A stretch of DNA of 64,000 nt from Saccharibacillus sacchari DSM 19268 (GTDB taxonomy: Bacteria > Bacillota > Bacilli > Paenibacillales > Paenibacillaceae): contig NZ_KK073875.1 in NCBI RefSeq assembly GCF_000585395.1, positions 1,330,407-1,394,406 of the forward strand. The letters are read 5' to 3'. Shown one piece after another: positions 9,214 through 17,862 of this stretch (the first letter of the stretch is position 1; the number at the start of each line of letters is the position of its first letter). A program made the translations under genes and the position numbers. Under the pieces are notes generated by a model that saw nothing but the letters and a program-made list of their open reading frames with translations, made no database searches and was not told the DNA's origin.

Positions 9214-9570
9214 TAGGATACGCCCCCTTTTTAGGTTCATGAGAGTGCTGCAGCTTATCCGTAACCGAAAACATGTCCTGAATTCGCATATGGATCAAAA
9301 AAATAATAATTCCAAATAATGTATGATAATTCGAGTATACCACGCCAATCGCAATCGCAGAGATCTATTTGGGGAAATTTTTAACCTCCGATAAAACAAA
9401 CCGGCCAGCTTTTCATTTCTCGGCTGCGAGGCACCCAGCATTGCAGCCTCTATAGACATCTATGCCTCTTTTCCGTCATTATTTCAGTCAGATTGATAGA
9501 ACATAATTCCAACATCTTGCTCTACAAAAACTCGATCTGCTCCATGCCATGTTCTTATCGCGAAATAACA
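9214..9570. other. Non-coding gap between kinase and dus gene
   Basis: AT-rich just upstream of the kinase start (TATACT-like boxes near 9337-9342 on the minus strand, without a convincing -35). I see no credible gene here; short frames on either strand lack ribosome sites. Confidence 0.4.
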
Positions 9571-9612
9571 AAAAAAGATTCGCGGCTCGGGGAATACCCG
9601 AAACCGAGAATC
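9571..9612 (-). terminator. Terminator of the tRNA-dihydrouridine synthase gene
   Basis: Minus strand: GATTCTCGG...CCGCGAATC, an imperfect ~16-bp stem, followed by TTTTTTTG. It lies 50 bp past the stop codon. Confidence 0.7.
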
Positions 9613-9662
9613 TCTCTTGCCTGCAAAATTCCAGTCATCAACAGACAGCACAGGATAAGCCA

Positions 9663-10643
9663 TCAATTCACTTTATCTATTCGCAAATTCTCGAACTCCG
9701 CCAATCCCGCTCTCACTTCCTCCAACGATCTGGCTTCCATTAGCTTCGTTCTCAGCTCGTTCGCTCCCCGGAAGCCGCGGACGTAAATTTTGAAAAAGCG
9801 CGGCAGCGCTTTGAACGGGCGCGGATCTGCGTCGGTCGAATGCTGTTCATGGAGGTCAAGGTGCAGCTTGAGCAGGTTCAGCAGCTCTTCGCTGCCGTGG
9901 TCCTTTTTCTCCAGCTCGAACGCGAACGGATTATGGAAGATGCCGCGACCGATCATGATTCCGTCGACGCCGTATTTTTCCGCCAGCTCCAGCCCTTTTT
10001 CCCGATCGGGAATATCGCCGTTGATCGTCAGCAGCGTCTGCGGCGCGATCTCGTCGCGAAGCTGCTTGATCGCGGGAATCAATTCCCAGTGCGCGTCGAC
10101 TTTGCTCATTTCTTCCCGCGTCCGCAGGTGGATCGACAGATTCGCGATATCCTGCTTCAAGATGTGCGTCAGCCAGTCCCGCCATTCGTCGATCTCGGTG
10201 AAGCCGAGACGCGTTTTGACGCTGACCGGAAGGCCTCCGGCTTTGGCGGCTTGAACGATCTCCGTCGCAAGCTCGGGACGACAGATCAATCCGCTGCCTT
10301 TGCCGTTATCCGCAACGTTCGGCACGGGGCAGCCCATGTTGATATCGATGCCTTTGAAGCCTTGTTCCGCCATGCCGATGCTCATACGACGGAAGAATTC
10401 TGGCTTGTCTCCCCAAATATGCGCCACGATCGGCTGCTCGTCTTCGGTGAACATCAAGCGTCTGCGCACGCTATGATGCCCTTCCGGGTGACAGTAGCTT
10501 TCGCTGTTGGCGAACTCCGTGAAAAAGACGTCCGGCTTCGCCGCCGCGCCTACGACATGGCGAAACACGACGTCGGTGACGTCTTCCATAGGTGCCAGTA
10601 TGAAAAAAGGCTTCGGCAGGTCCTGCCAAAAGTTCTGTGTCAT
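9663..10643 (-). CDS. tRNA-dihydrouridine synthase
   Basis: 326 residues, a TIM-barrel flavoenzyme. Signature elements are [16 protein letters not shown] at the N-terminus, [12 protein letters not shown] with the catalytic-loop Cys, [25 protein letters not shown], and the FMN-phosphate site INGDI...[15 protein letters not shown]. The C-terminal helical tRNA-binding domain ([14 protein letters not shown]) follows. It reduces uridine in tRNA to dihydrouridine with NADPH and FMN. The APMEDVTD opening sets it apart from the usual DusB; the target position is not assigned. Start: AGAGG lies 8 nt before the ATG at 10643; a 57-codon in-frame extension has no support. Monocistronic. Confidence 0.9.
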   Translation of the reverse strand: MTQNFWQDLPKPFFILAPMEDVTDVVFRHVVGAAAKPDVFFTEFANSESYCHPEGHHSVRRRLMFTEDEQPIVAHIWGDKPEFFRRMSIGMAEQGFKGIDINMGCPVPNVADNGKGSGLICRPELATEIVQAAKAGGLPVSVKTRLGFTEIDEWRDWLTHILKQDIANLSIHLRTREEMSKVDAHWELIPAIKQLRDEIAPQTLLTINGDIPDREKGLELAEKYGVDGIMIGRGIFHNPFAFELEKKDHGSEELLNLLKLHLDLHEQHSTDADPRPFKALPRFFKIYVRGFRGANELRTKLMEARSLEEVRAGLAEFENLRIDKVN

Positions 10644-10832
10644 GTTTAAAACCTCTCTATTCTCAACGCACAAGCAAAGCAAAAGCAAAATGCCATTCAG
10701 CTTATACGTCTGATGTTCATATGAAGCATACAGATTACATGCGTTTCTTCCACACTGTAGTTTACAACAAATCACGGCAAAAAAACACAGCTTAACCAGC
10801 CGTGTTTTCAACATTCAGCTTCTATATTAGAT

Positions 10833-11471
10833 TTAATTAAACTCTTTCTTCCGATAAATCATCACCGACACCCCATAAGACAAAACAAACATCACAATCG
10901 CCAACCCCAATGAAATCTGGTCCACGATGGTACTTTTGAAATTAATCGTGTCATCGGACAAGTACAACAGATACCAGATCAGAAAACGCAGTCCAACCGC
11001 TAATCCGGCCGCTACGAATAGTAAGGTGTCACTCTTTTCCGCTCCGATCTTCAAGATTAACGGATAAACGATGGCAATCGTAGTCAAAGCAAGCTGCAAA
11101 CCGAAACTATAGCCGGTAAAGAGCAATTCCGCAGAAAGTTCTCCCCGCAATCTCTGAAGCGCTACCGTAACTAGACTCACCACTACCCCCATCATAATCA
11201 GCATCAAAAAGGAAATGTATTTGGCATTGATGATCGAATACCGGGTAACCGGCAATGTAATCTCGAACCGATTCCACTTGGAGGACTCGTCCATCTTCAG
11301 CGAAGTTCCAGTATTGGAAGCAAAAATAAATGTCTGTATCGCGATAATCATCGCAATCATACCAGGGTCGCCGATTAGAAGTGGAACGACGGAAATCGGC
11401 AGTGCGATTAACAGCGATAGCTTGATATTATCTTGCATGGAGTAGAAATTATTCGTGACCAAACCATTCAT
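10833..11471 (-). CDS. ABC-2 type transporter permease
   Basis: 212 residues with six hydrophobic segments (starting SLLIALPISVVPLLIG, ending LGLAIVMFVLSYGVSVMIY) and a cytoplasmic loop ESSKWNRFEITLPVTRYSII that matches the ABC2_membrane_5 family ('L-P-x-x-R-x-x-I-V-x-x-K-Y'). It is the membrane half of the exporter whose ATPase is encoded immediately upstream (1-bp gap). Such GntR-YtrA-linked ABC-2 systems usually respond to cell-wall antibiotics or antimicrobial peptides; the substrate here is unknown. Confidence 0.85.
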   Translation of the reverse strand: MNGLVTNNFYSMQDNIKLSLLIALPISVVPLLIGDPGMIAMIIAIQTFIFASNTGTSLKMDESSKWNRFEITLPVTRYSIINAKYISFLMLIMMGVVVSLVTVALQRLRGELSAELLFTGYSFGLQLALTTIAIVYPLILKIGAEKSDTLLFVAAGLAVGLRFLIWYLLYLSDDTINFKSTIVDQISLGLAIVMFVLSYGVSVMIYRKKEFN

Positions 11472-11472
11472 C

Positions 11473-12342
11473 TTACCGTCCCCCTTTTACCAACAGAAGC
11501 ATGATTTCATCGATCGTTCCCGTGTCCATGACGATTCGCCCGTACTTTCGTTCAAAAGCTTGTCTATCGCTCACCAACACGTCGATCTGGTAATCTCGTT
11601 TCCTATACGCCAGCCGATCCGCAGGATCGATCTGTTCGAATTGTTCAGTCTTGCAGCGAGCGATTCCGTATTCGTAGATCAGACGATCCTTGCTCTCTGT
11701 CAACAGTACCTGTCCCTGATGAATAAACGTGATATAATCGGCTATTTTCTCCAGATCGCTGGTGATATGGGAGGACATCAGAATAGAATGATCTTCGTTT
11801 TCGATAAACTCCAAAAACACACTGAGGATTTCTTCCCGCACAATCGGATCAAGACCGGAAGTCGCTTCGTCCAAAATCAACAATTTCGGCCGATGGGACA
11901 ACGCTACTGTAAGGGCGAGCTTCATTTTCATTCCTCGCGAATACTTGCCGATCTTTTTTCCCAACTCCAGATTAAATCTTGTTGCCAGCCGCAGAAAAAG
12001 TTCCTGATCCCACTGTTTGTATGTACCGGCCATCACCTTCGCCAGCTTGGACGGCGTGAGCAGTTCGGAGAAATTAGCCGCATCGAAAACGACGCCGACC
12101 TGTTCGCGAAGTTCTCGATCTTTGTCGCTCATTTCTTGACCCAGAATTTTAATCGTGCCGCTGTCTTTTCGAATAATATTCAGCACGGCGCTCATCGTCG
12201 TGGTCTTGCCTGCTCCGTTTTCGCCGACAAATCCCATAATCGTTCCGCGCGGGATGGAAAACGAGACATTGTCCAAACGAAAGTCGGAATCCGGGTACGT
12301 CTTGGTCAGATTTTCGATTTCCAAACTATACGTCATCCTCAT
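11473..12342 (-). CDS. ABC transporter ATP-binding protein
   Basis: 289 residues. Walker A (GENGAGKTTT), Q-loop, signature KYSRGMKMKLALTVALSHRP (a Y-S-R-G-M-K variant typical of drug/bacteriocin-type ABC-2 ATPases), Walker B (LLILDEATSGLDP) and switch His (MSSHIT) are all present; the C-terminal ~70 residues form the usual accessory domain. It powers the permease encoded next. The start ATG overlaps the stop of the GntR regulator by 4 bp, showing translational coupling in a regulator-ATPase-permease operon. Confidence 0.93.
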   Translation of the reverse strand: MRMTYSLEIENLTKTYPDSDFRLDNVSFSIPRGTIMGFVGENGAGKTTTMSAVLNIIRKDSGTIKILGQEMSDKDRELREQVGVVFDAANFSELLTPSKLAKVMAGTYKQWDQELFLRLATRFNLELGKKIGKYSRGMKMKLALTVALSHRPKLLILDEATSGLDPIVREEILSVFLEFIENEDHSILMSSHITSDLEKIADYITFIHQGQVLLTESKDRLIYEYGIARCKTEQFEQIDPADRLAYRKRDYQIDVLVSDRQAFERKYGRIVMDTGTIDEIMLLLVKGGR

Positions 12343-12713
12343 TCCTCCTGATAAAAGATCGTCAATAACTCTGTCAGTTTCGCAAGCGGAATGCCTCCGG
12401 TTCGAGCCGTTTCCGCCGCCAGGCTCAAGTGTTCCTCGATTTTCTTCTGAATCTCTTCTTGAATGAAGTCCCGATTTCTGGCCGAGACGAAGCTGCCGCG
12501 CCCGACCGTCGTTTCGATAAAACCGTCGCGCTGCAGATCTTCGTACGCTTTTTGAACGGTAATGACACTGACATGCACAGACTTCGCCAATGCCCGCATC
12601 GACGGGATCGGATCGCCGGTTTGCAGCTCCCCGTTCATGATCATGGCTTTGATCTGCGAGGTGATCTGTTCGTAAATAGGCTTGCTCGTGTTGCTGCTGA
12701 TAATTATCTCCAC
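12339..12713 (-). CDS. GntR/YtrA-family transcriptional regulator
   Basis: 124 residues: a GntR winged helix (SKPIYEQITSQIKAMIMNGE, GDPIPSMRALAKSVHVS, QRDGFIETTVGRGSFVS) and a short C-terminal helical tail of ~45 residues, the YtrA-subfamily length. Start: AAGGTGG precedes a GTG at 12713 by 5 nt; an in-frame GTG three codons upstream abuts the same site. As first gene of the ABC operon it should autorepress through the perfect 13-bp dyad just upstream, with an inducer that is probably a wall-active compound. Confidence 0.9.
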   Translation of the reverse strand: MEIIISSNTSKPIYEQITSQIKAMIMNGELQTGDPIPSMRALAKSVHVSVITVQKAYEDLQRDGFIETTVGRGSFVSARNRDFIQEEIQKKIEEHLSLAAETARTGGIPLAKLTELLTIFYQEE

Positions 12714-12731
12714 GTGGACCACCTTAATGAT

Positions 12732-12786
12732 TCATAGTGTACTTGTACAATAAGTACACTATGACGCACTAGAAACTTTTTGTCAA
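12732..12786 (-). promoter_or_regulatory. GntR-ABC operon promoter and operator
   Basis: Minus strand: consensus TTGACA (12781-12786), 17-nt spacer, CATAGT (12758-12763). A perfect dyad TCATAGTGTACTT-N7-AAGTACACTATGA (12732-12764) overlies the -10 box and start site, the expected YtrA-type operator. Confidence 0.8.
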
Positions 12787-12853
12787 TAAAAATACACCTC
12801 TGAATGTTCGCTAGGGGTCCCAGATTGGCGCTAGCGTTCATTTGTGAGGTGTA
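12786..12853 (-). terminator. Terminator of the lipoprotein gene
   Basis: A long stem (about 18 pairs, CACCTCACAAATGAACGCTAG with CTAGCGAACATTCAGAGGTG) followed by TATTTTTATT on the minus strand. It ends where the next operon's -35 box begins. Confidence 0.72.
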
Positions 12854-12856
12854 GGG

Positions 12857-13342
12857 TTATTTTTTTAATTCGATACCTTCATTATTCATAATGCTTATAT
12901 TTTCGCTGCTGATCTTGGTATTGATCGAAGCTTCGGTCACGGTATTCAAGATCTGATCGACAACCTCGTCAATATTGCCTGGTTTGTCTTGGAATGTCTC
13001 GTCCGTATTCAACACGACCGAGCAGGCGAGCTCGTAGATGCCGTCTTGGGCTTCAAGCGATGTTTGGGCAAGCTTCACAAGGACGTCTTCGCTGTTGAGA
13101 CCGAGTTCCTCGGCTATAAGCGATTGGAGAGCGATTTGTTTTTGATCCAGTTGTTGCAGCAGCTCCCGGTCTAAAGGAACAGCGATCGAAGGCGGTGCCG
13201 AGACCACCCTGGTTTGGCCGTTCGGCAATTGTTGCGTCGTTATGCTGTGTGCGGTAGGCGGACTGCGAAAGAAACTGCATCCTGACAGAAGCGCCATAGC
13301 GGATAAAAAAAGCAGCAACGCGGACTTTTTATAAACAACCAC
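12857..13342 (-). CDS. Lipoprotein of unknown function
   Basis: 161 residues. A lipoprotein signal peptide (KKSALLLFLSAMALLSGC) has lipobox L-S-G-C, so the mature protein should be lipid-anchored on the outer membrane face through that Cys. The rest is soluble and acidic, with a region (ELACSVVLNTDETFQDKPGN, then EVVDQILNTVTEASI) suggesting a small alpha/beta domain. I do not recognise the family. Start: GGAG lies 9 nt before a GTG at 13342; three in-frame codons upstream overlap the ribosome site. Single-gene unit with its own terminator. Confidence 0.72.
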   Translation of the reverse strand: MVVYKKSALLLFLSAMALLSGCSFFRSPPTAHSITTQQLPNGQTRVVSAPPSIAVPLDRELLQQLDQKQIALQSLIAEELGLNSEDVLVKLAQTSLEAQDGIYELACSVVLNTDETFQDKPGNIDEVVDQILNTVTEASINTKISSENISIMNNEGIELKK

Positions 13343-13428
13343 TACAATCAACTCCGTTCTCGCCGAAAGGCATTTTATTGGAAAAATAACCCTTTTTCAT
13401 TATAACAAGCTGTGTCTATGCTGCATAG

Positions 13429-13459
13429 AAAAAAGCCCGAACTCGACAAGTTCGGGCTT
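13429..13459 (-). terminator. Terminator of the rRNA methyltransferase gene
   Basis: Perfect 11-bp stem AAGCCCGAACT / AGTTCGGGCTT with a 5-nt loop, followed by six T on the minus strand. Confidence 0.9.
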
Positions 13460-13469
13460 CTCTTTCGTT

Positions 13470-15476
13470 TTATTTCTTTACCAACACCGTTACGCACTCC
13501 ACCTGACTCGTCTGCGGGAACATATCCAGCGGCTGTACCGATTGGATCTCGTACCCGCCGTCCAGCAGCACTTTGCAGTCTTTCGCCAGCGTCGACGGGT
13601 TGCACGACACATACACGAACTTCTGAGGCTTCGTGCGCAGCACCGTTTCCAGGAATTTGCGATCCAGTCCCACGCGCGGCGGGTCGGCGACGATCACGTC
13701 CGGGCTGTAGCCTTCCTTCGCCCAGCGCGGCAGCAGGTCTTCCGCTTCGCCTTCGAAGAAGTCCGCGTTATCGCGGCCGTTGCGCTCGGCGTTGCGACGC
13801 GCATCTTCGACCGCTTCCGGGATCACTTCGATGCCGCGGACTTCGGCCGCGTAAGGAGCCAACCACAGACCGATCGTGCCTGTGCCGCAGTAAGCGTCGA
13901 CGACCGTTTCTTTGCCCGTCAGCGCAGCCCCGGCTTTGACCGTCTCGTACAGCTTGATCGTCTGCTCCGGGTTCAACTGGAAGAAGGCGCGCGGCGACAA
14001 CGTGAAGTTCAGGTCGCCGAGCGACTCGTTCATCGCTTCGTTGCCCCACAGGCCGATCGTGCGCTCGCCGAAGACTAGCGGCGTTTTGAACGGATTCACG
14101 TTGACCGACAAGCCGCTCATTTCCGGGAGTTCCAGACGCAGGCGTTCGATCAGATCTTCCTGACGCGGCAGCTCCGCCGTCTCGGTCACGAGCGTGACTT
14201 GAATCTCGCCGGATTGGAAGCCGTTGCGCACGACGATGGTACGCACGCCTTTGCGCGTCCCGCTATCTTTGATGTCGCTGCGTCCGCCGCGGCTGTCGCC
14301 TTTGGACAGCGGAATATTCAGGTCGCCGAGCACGGCCTTGACGCGGTCGATCGCGCGGTTGACCTGCGGATGCTGGATCGGGCAGCCGCTGATATCGACG
14401 ATCTCATGGCTGCCGATCTCGTACAAGCCGGCGATGACTTCGCTTTTCGCGCCCTTAACGTCGCGGCGCTCCACTTGAAGCTGCGCCTTGTTGCGGTAAT
14501 CCCATGGGCGATCCATGCCGAGCGTCGGCTTGATCTTCAGATCGCTGAGGTTCGCGTAACGGCTGAACGCTTCGCGCACGATCTCCAGCTTCGCGATCAG
14601 TTGGCCTTCGTACGAAATATGCTGAAGCTGGCAGCCGCCGCAGATTCCGTATACCGGGCAAGGAGGCTCGACCCGGTGTTTCGATTTCTTTTCGATCTCG
14701 ATCAGCTTGGCTTTGATGAATTTCGCCTGGGTTTCCAAAACTTCGGCTTTGACGACTTCGTTCGTGATCGCGCCGTCGACGAACACCGCTTTGCGGCGGA
14801 AATAACCGACGCCTTCGCCGTTGATGCCGATCCGCTTAATCGTCACGACGATGCGGTCGCCGACTTTGACCTGCTCGGCGTCCGCCGGAGCAGCCGTCAG
14901 TTTGCCTGCTGCCGCATTGCCGTTCGGGTACGGATTTTTGCCCGCTGCCGCAGGATCGCGCTGCGCGCGGCCGCTTTGCGTTTTGCCCATATCGGTGCCC
15001 GATACCGGCGCTTTGCTGCCCGCGTAAGGCTGGCGCGAAGCCGAAGTCTCGCGCTTGGCCTTTGTTTTCTTTTGTCCGGATGCTTGCTTGGCCGCCTCGG
15101 CGCTCGCCCGTTCGCTTTGACGCTTCTCGTAACGCTCGCTCGGGCTCAGGCGTTCCGCTTGATCATTCGATTCGGCCGGGCGCGCCGATGCCGAAGCACG
15201 GCCTCGTCCTGCCGAAGCTCCGCGTTCGCTCCGTTCTTTGCGCGGAGCGGGCTTTGGCTCGCGCTGTTCCCCTGCCGAATCCGCGCGCTCGCCCTGCGGC
15301 GCAGGAACGGTAGCCGTGACCTGTTCGCTTTTTGCTTCTCTGCCCGGCAGCGAACTGCGCTTAACGCCCGGTTTTTTTTTACCCGAAGGACGGTTCTTCT
15401 TTTTTTCTTCCTTGGCCGTCTGAAGCTTGCGCTCCTTGCGACTGATTCCTTCTGACTTGCCTTTTTGCTCGCTCAT
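13470..15476 (-). CDS. rlmD: 23S rRNA (uracil-C5)-methyltransferase RlmD/TrmA family, with long charged N-terminal extension
   Basis: 668 residues against about 450 for typical family members. The C-terminal ~460 residues hold a TRAM domain (VKVGDRIVVTIKRIGING), the Fe-S cluster Cys set (CPVYGICGGCQLQH), the SAM site (VVDAYCGTGTIGLW), ADPPR and the catalytic nucleophile in SCNPSTLAKD. It methylates U1939-type sites in 23S rRNA; some Bacillota RlmCD enzymes modify two uridines. The first ~200 residues are low-complexity, rich in Lys, Arg, Ser, Glu, Ala and Pro, and probably disordered. They are encoded in the same uninterrupted frame. Start: GGAG lies 11 nt before the ATG at 15476. Confidence 0.9.
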   Translation of the reverse strand: MSEQKGKSEGISRKERKLQTAKEEKKKNRPSGKKKPGVKRSSLPGREAKSEQVTATVPAPQGERADSAGEQREPKPAPRKERSERGASAGRGRASASARPAESNDQAERLSPSERYEKRQSERASAEAAKQASGQKKTKAKRETSASRQPYAGSKAPVSGTDMGKTQSGRAQRDPAAAGKNPYPNGNAAAGKLTAAPADAEQVKVGDRIVVTIKRIGINGEGVGYFRRKAVFVDGAITNEVVKAEVLETQAKFIKAKLIEIEKKSKHRVEPPCPVYGICGGCQLQHISYEGQLIAKLEIVREAFSRYANLSDLKIKPTLGMDRPWDYRNKAQLQVERRDVKGAKSEVIAGLYEIGSHEIVDISGCPIQHPQVNRAIDRVKAVLGDLNIPLSKGDSRGGRSDIKDSGTRKGVRTIVVRNGFQSGEIQVTLVTETAELPRQEDLIERLRLELPEMSGLSVNVNPFKTPLVFGERTIGLWGNEAMNESLGDLNFTLSPRAFFQLNPEQTIKLYETVKAGAALTGKETVVDAYCGTGTIGLWLAPYAAEVRGIEVIPEAVEDARRNAERNGRDNADFFEGEAEDLLPRWAKEGYSPDVIVADPPRVGLDRKFLETVLRTKPQKFVYVSCNPSTLAKDCKVLLDGGYEIQSVQPLDMFPQTSQVECVTVLVKK

Positions 15477-15570
15477 GTTCGTTAACTCTCCATCTATATT
15501 AAAATTGGATACTGCTCGCACTCGTCCATCCAACGTTCGTCCGCATTGTTTCCGTGTTCACTATACCATT

Positions 15571-15702
15571 TTACCGCAAAAAAAGAACCTTTTCGTCACC
15601 GGTAGCGCGCAACTTTCGAATCTCTTCCGCCAGTTCGGACAGAGCCGATTCCGTTGCGCCCGAACGAAAAAGTTCCCTCGGATGAGCGTGAAACCTGATT
15701 TC
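15571..15702 (-). pseudogene. Possible decayed coding remnant after the 91-residue gene
   Basis: Reading on in frame past the TAA that ends the neighbouring gene gives ~40 codons without a stop and a protein-like composition (ending ALSELAEEIRKLRATGDEK then VLFLR). No start codon or ribosome site is present. It may be a fragment of a former gene or a lost C-terminal extension. Weak support. Confidence 0.25.
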
Positions 15703-15978
15703 TTACTCGTACCGTCCGGCCGCGAACAGCAGAAACGCCAACCGTTCCCACTCCACGTCGGCCCGGCGCGAAACCGCGGCTCCCGGCAAACGGCCTTCTT
15801 TCTCGTCTTGCTCGTGCGCCCCGTCCTCTACCCAGGAAGCAATACTGAGCAAATAATCTTTCAATGTAACGTTCGCCCAGTCTTCCGGGTTATGCTCCAA
15901 ATCTTGCGTCAATCGATGGACAAACGCGATAAACTCGTCTCTTCCCGTTACTTTCGTCAATTCCTCATGAATATTCAT
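15703..15978 (-). CDS. Small conserved protein, DUF7660-like
   Basis: 91 residues, no signal or membrane segment. It reads IAFVHRLTQDLEHNPEDWAN, then LKDYLLSIASWVEDG, and ends AFLLFAAGRYE. The W-x-N-x-T-L-x-x-Y-L-x-x-x-A-x-W-x-x-D core and terminal A-x-x-Y-E fit a family of small uncharacterised bacterial proteins often found near immunity or contact-dependent loci. The family name is from memory. AGGAGG lies 7 nt before the ATG. No partner gene is adjacent. Confidence 0.7.
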   Translation of the reverse strand: MNIHEELTKVTGRDEFIAFVHRLTQDLEHNPEDWANVTLKDYLLSIASWVEDGAHEQDEKEGRLPGAAVSRRADVEWERLAFLLFAAGRYE

Positions 15979-16155
15979 TGCCGTTCCTCCTGTCGCCTCT
16001 GCTTATTCCTAACTACCTTTATCGGATAAAAATCTTAGGTTAAGTAGAGAAAAAGGGCTATTCATGAAAATATGCAGTCCGCTTCAAAGCAAATGACCCG
16101 CCTTATTCAGGCAGGCCGTCGCGCCGATCCTTTATCTTCCATTTTAGTTCGCGAT

Positions 16156-16380
16156 TCAGCTTTCCTCGTCTTCGCTATCCGATCGGTACTCCAACAAATC
16201 GCCCGGCTGGCAATCCAGCGCTTTGCAGATCGCTTCGAGCGTGGACAGCCGGACCGCTTTGGCTTTGCCGTTTTTGAGAATCGACAGGTTCGCCATCGTA
16301 ATGCCGATCCGCTCGGATAATTCGGTCACGCTCATTTTCCGCTTCGCCAGCATCACGTCGATATTAATGATGATTGCCAT
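16156..16380 (-). CDS. Small XRE-family regulator (YozG-like)
   Basis: 74 residues, essentially one Cro/C1 helix-turn-helix: INIDVMLAKRKMSVTELSER, GITMANLSILKNGKAKAVRL, TLEAICKALDCQPGDLLEY. These mini-regulators are routinely paired with a DUF2975 membrane protein, as here (10 bp apart, regulator second), and probably repress their own two-gene operon. The AGGAGG before the ATG overlaps the end of the upstream gene. Confidence 0.88.
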   Translation of the reverse strand: MAIIINIDVMLAKRKMSVTELSERIGITMANLSILKNGKAKAVRLSTLEAICKALDCQPGDLLEYRSDSEDEES

Positions 16381-16390
16381 GAAATCCTCC

Positions 16391-16873
16391 TCACACCGTC
16401 AGTTCGTTTTCAAGTTGGATCGCGATCGCTTCCTGAAGCAGCTTCTGAAGCACCGCGGCGAATACGGCGATAACCAGGCAGGCGAAAATGATGACCATGC
16501 CGATCACGATAATCCCCGGCGCGTCGTCGCGTTCGGCCATCAGGTAGAATAGCGGCATTCCGATCGCGAACAGCCCGCCTACCCCGATGCCGCAGTATTT
16601 GATCCTTTTCAAAGCCTGCACGGCAAGATCCGAAAACGCGCGCTTGCGCTCGATATGAATCAACAGCTTAAATGCCTCTGCCAGCGCAAAATAGAACGGA
16701 ATCGCCGTCGCGTATAAATCGATCCACACCCATATCCGAATCGAAGTATACTCCGGGTACAGCTCCGCCGCAAAGTTTCCGATATTCGGCACCACGAAAA
16801 TGTAGATCGCCAAAATCGGAAGCCCGATCAGGACAACCGCCGCCTTCAAAAAAAGTGTCGTGCCTCGTTCCAT
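16391..16873 (-). CDS. DUF2975 membrane protein
   Basis: 160 residues with four membrane helices (LFLKAAVVLIGLPILAIYIF, ATAIPFYFALAEAFKLL, KYCGIGVGGLFAIGMPLFYL, GIIVIGMVIIFACLVIAVFA) and the family's loop pattern. Function unknown; gene pairs of DUF2975 plus a YozG-like regulator are widespread in Bacillota. The final residues IAIQLENELTV follow the last helix as in relatives. A well-formed promoter precedes it. Confidence 0.85.
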   Translation of the reverse strand: MERGTTLFLKAAVVLIGLPILAIYIFVVPNIGNFAAELYPEYTSIRIWVWIDLYATAIPFYFALAEAFKLLIHIERKRAFSDLAVQALKRIKYCGIGVGGLFAIGMPLFYLMAERDDAPGIIVIGMVIIFACLVIAVFAAVLQKLLQEAIAIQLENELTV

Positions 16874-16907
16874 GCTTTTTCCCTCGCTTGTCTGTGGATT
16901 TGCTTCG

Positions 16908-16936
16908 ATTGTAGCGTATAATTTATCGTTTTACAA
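16908..16936 (-). promoter_or_regulatory. Promoter of the DUF2975-XRE operon
   Basis: Minus strand TTGTAA (16931-16936), 17-nt spacer, TACAAT (16908-16913). Repeated ATTTAT/ATAAAT words on both sides of the -35 could be the XRE operator. Confidence 0.6.
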
Positions 16937-16980
16937 TAAATAAATAATGATAAATGATAATTATATACTTTTAAGCAATA

Positions 16981-17014
16981 AAAAACTCTTCCGGCAGAAG
17001 CCGAAAGAGCTTGG
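16981..17014 (-). terminator. Terminator of the SDR gene
   Basis: Minus strand GCTCTTTCGGC / GCCGGAAGAG(T) hairpin with a TTCT loop, then six T. Confidence 0.8.
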
Positions 17015-17045
17015 AATTCACATTTATTCGGAATACGAGATGCGA

Positions 17046-17804
17046 TCAGTAAGCCGTCCAGCCCGCATCCGCCGCCAGCGTCACGCCGTTGACGAAGCTG
17101 GAATCGTCGGAGCCGAGGAAGAGCGCCACTTTCGCAATCTCGTCCGGTTCGCCGACGCGCGGGTTCAAGCCCATGCCGGCCATCGCGCGCTGCGCGCCGA
17201 ATTCGTTAGGCTGCCCCATCGAAGCGGAGATATTCGTAGCCACGCCGCCCGGCGCGATCGCGTTGCAGCGAATGCCTTTTACCGCGTATTGGAAGCCGAC
17301 ATTTTTCGTCAAGCCGACTACCGCGTGCTTGGATGCCGTGTAAGCCGCACCCGCGCGCGAACCGTTCAAACCGCCTGCCGAAGCCACGTTGACGATGACG
17401 CCCTGCCCTTTTTCCAGAAAGATCGGGAGGGCTTTGCGGATAGCGCGCATCGGGCCGGTCGTGTTGATCGCGAAAACGCGCTCCCACAATTCGTCCGTCA
17501 AATCGCCTGCCGGCGTAAAGCCGTCCATGATCCCCGCGTTGTTGACGAGAATGTCGAGCGTGCCGTATTTTTCGACCGTGCCTTCAACGAGCGCTTGAAT
17601 ATCGTCCTCGGACGCGACATTCGTTTTAATCGCGAACGCTTCGCCGCCCGCGTCCTTGATCTCTTGGACTACTTTTTCCGCCGCTTCGAGATTAATGTCC
17701 GATACCGCGACTTTCGCGCCTTCCGCCGCATACAGAATCGCAATGCTGCGCCCCATGCCCGATGCTGCCCCCGTTACGATCGCCGTTTTGCCTTGAAGTT
17801 TCAT
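17046..17804 (-). CDS. Short-chain dehydrogenase/reductase
   Basis: 252 residues, classical SDR. It has the nucleotide-binding TGAASGMG, the acidic D after VAVSDI (favouring NAD(H) over NADP(H)), NNAG, catalytic Ser in NVASAG, the Y-x-x-x-K in YTASKHA, and the C-terminal GVTLAADAGWTAY. The substrate cannot be deduced; the family includes 3-oxoacyl-ACP reductases and sugar/alcohol dehydrogenases. Transcribed divergently from a TetR regulator with a shared control region containing a perfect 14-bp palindrome, so probably induced by a small molecule or electrophile sensed by that regulator. Confidence 0.92.
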   Translation of the reverse strand: MKLQGKTAIVTGAASGMGRSIAILYAAEGAKVAVSDINLEAAEKVVQEIKDAGGEAFAIKTNVASEDDIQALVEGTVEKYGTLDILVNNAGIMDGFTPAGDLTDELWERVFAINTTGPMRAIRKALPIFLEKGQGVIVNVASAGGLNGSRAGAAYTASKHAVVGLTKNVGFQYAVKGIRCNAIAPGGVATNISASMGQPNEFGAQRAMAGMGLNPRVGEPDEIAKVALFLGSDDSSFVNGVTLAADAGWTAY

Positions 17805-17862
17805 GTTTGCGTCCTCCCGCGTTTGAAAAATGGCTTTTCGTCAACAAATGTTCATTATCTAT

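Noticed and set aside
9484-9666. 60-codon minus-strand frame after the dus gene
   Set aside because: It contains the dus terminator and lacks a ribosome site.
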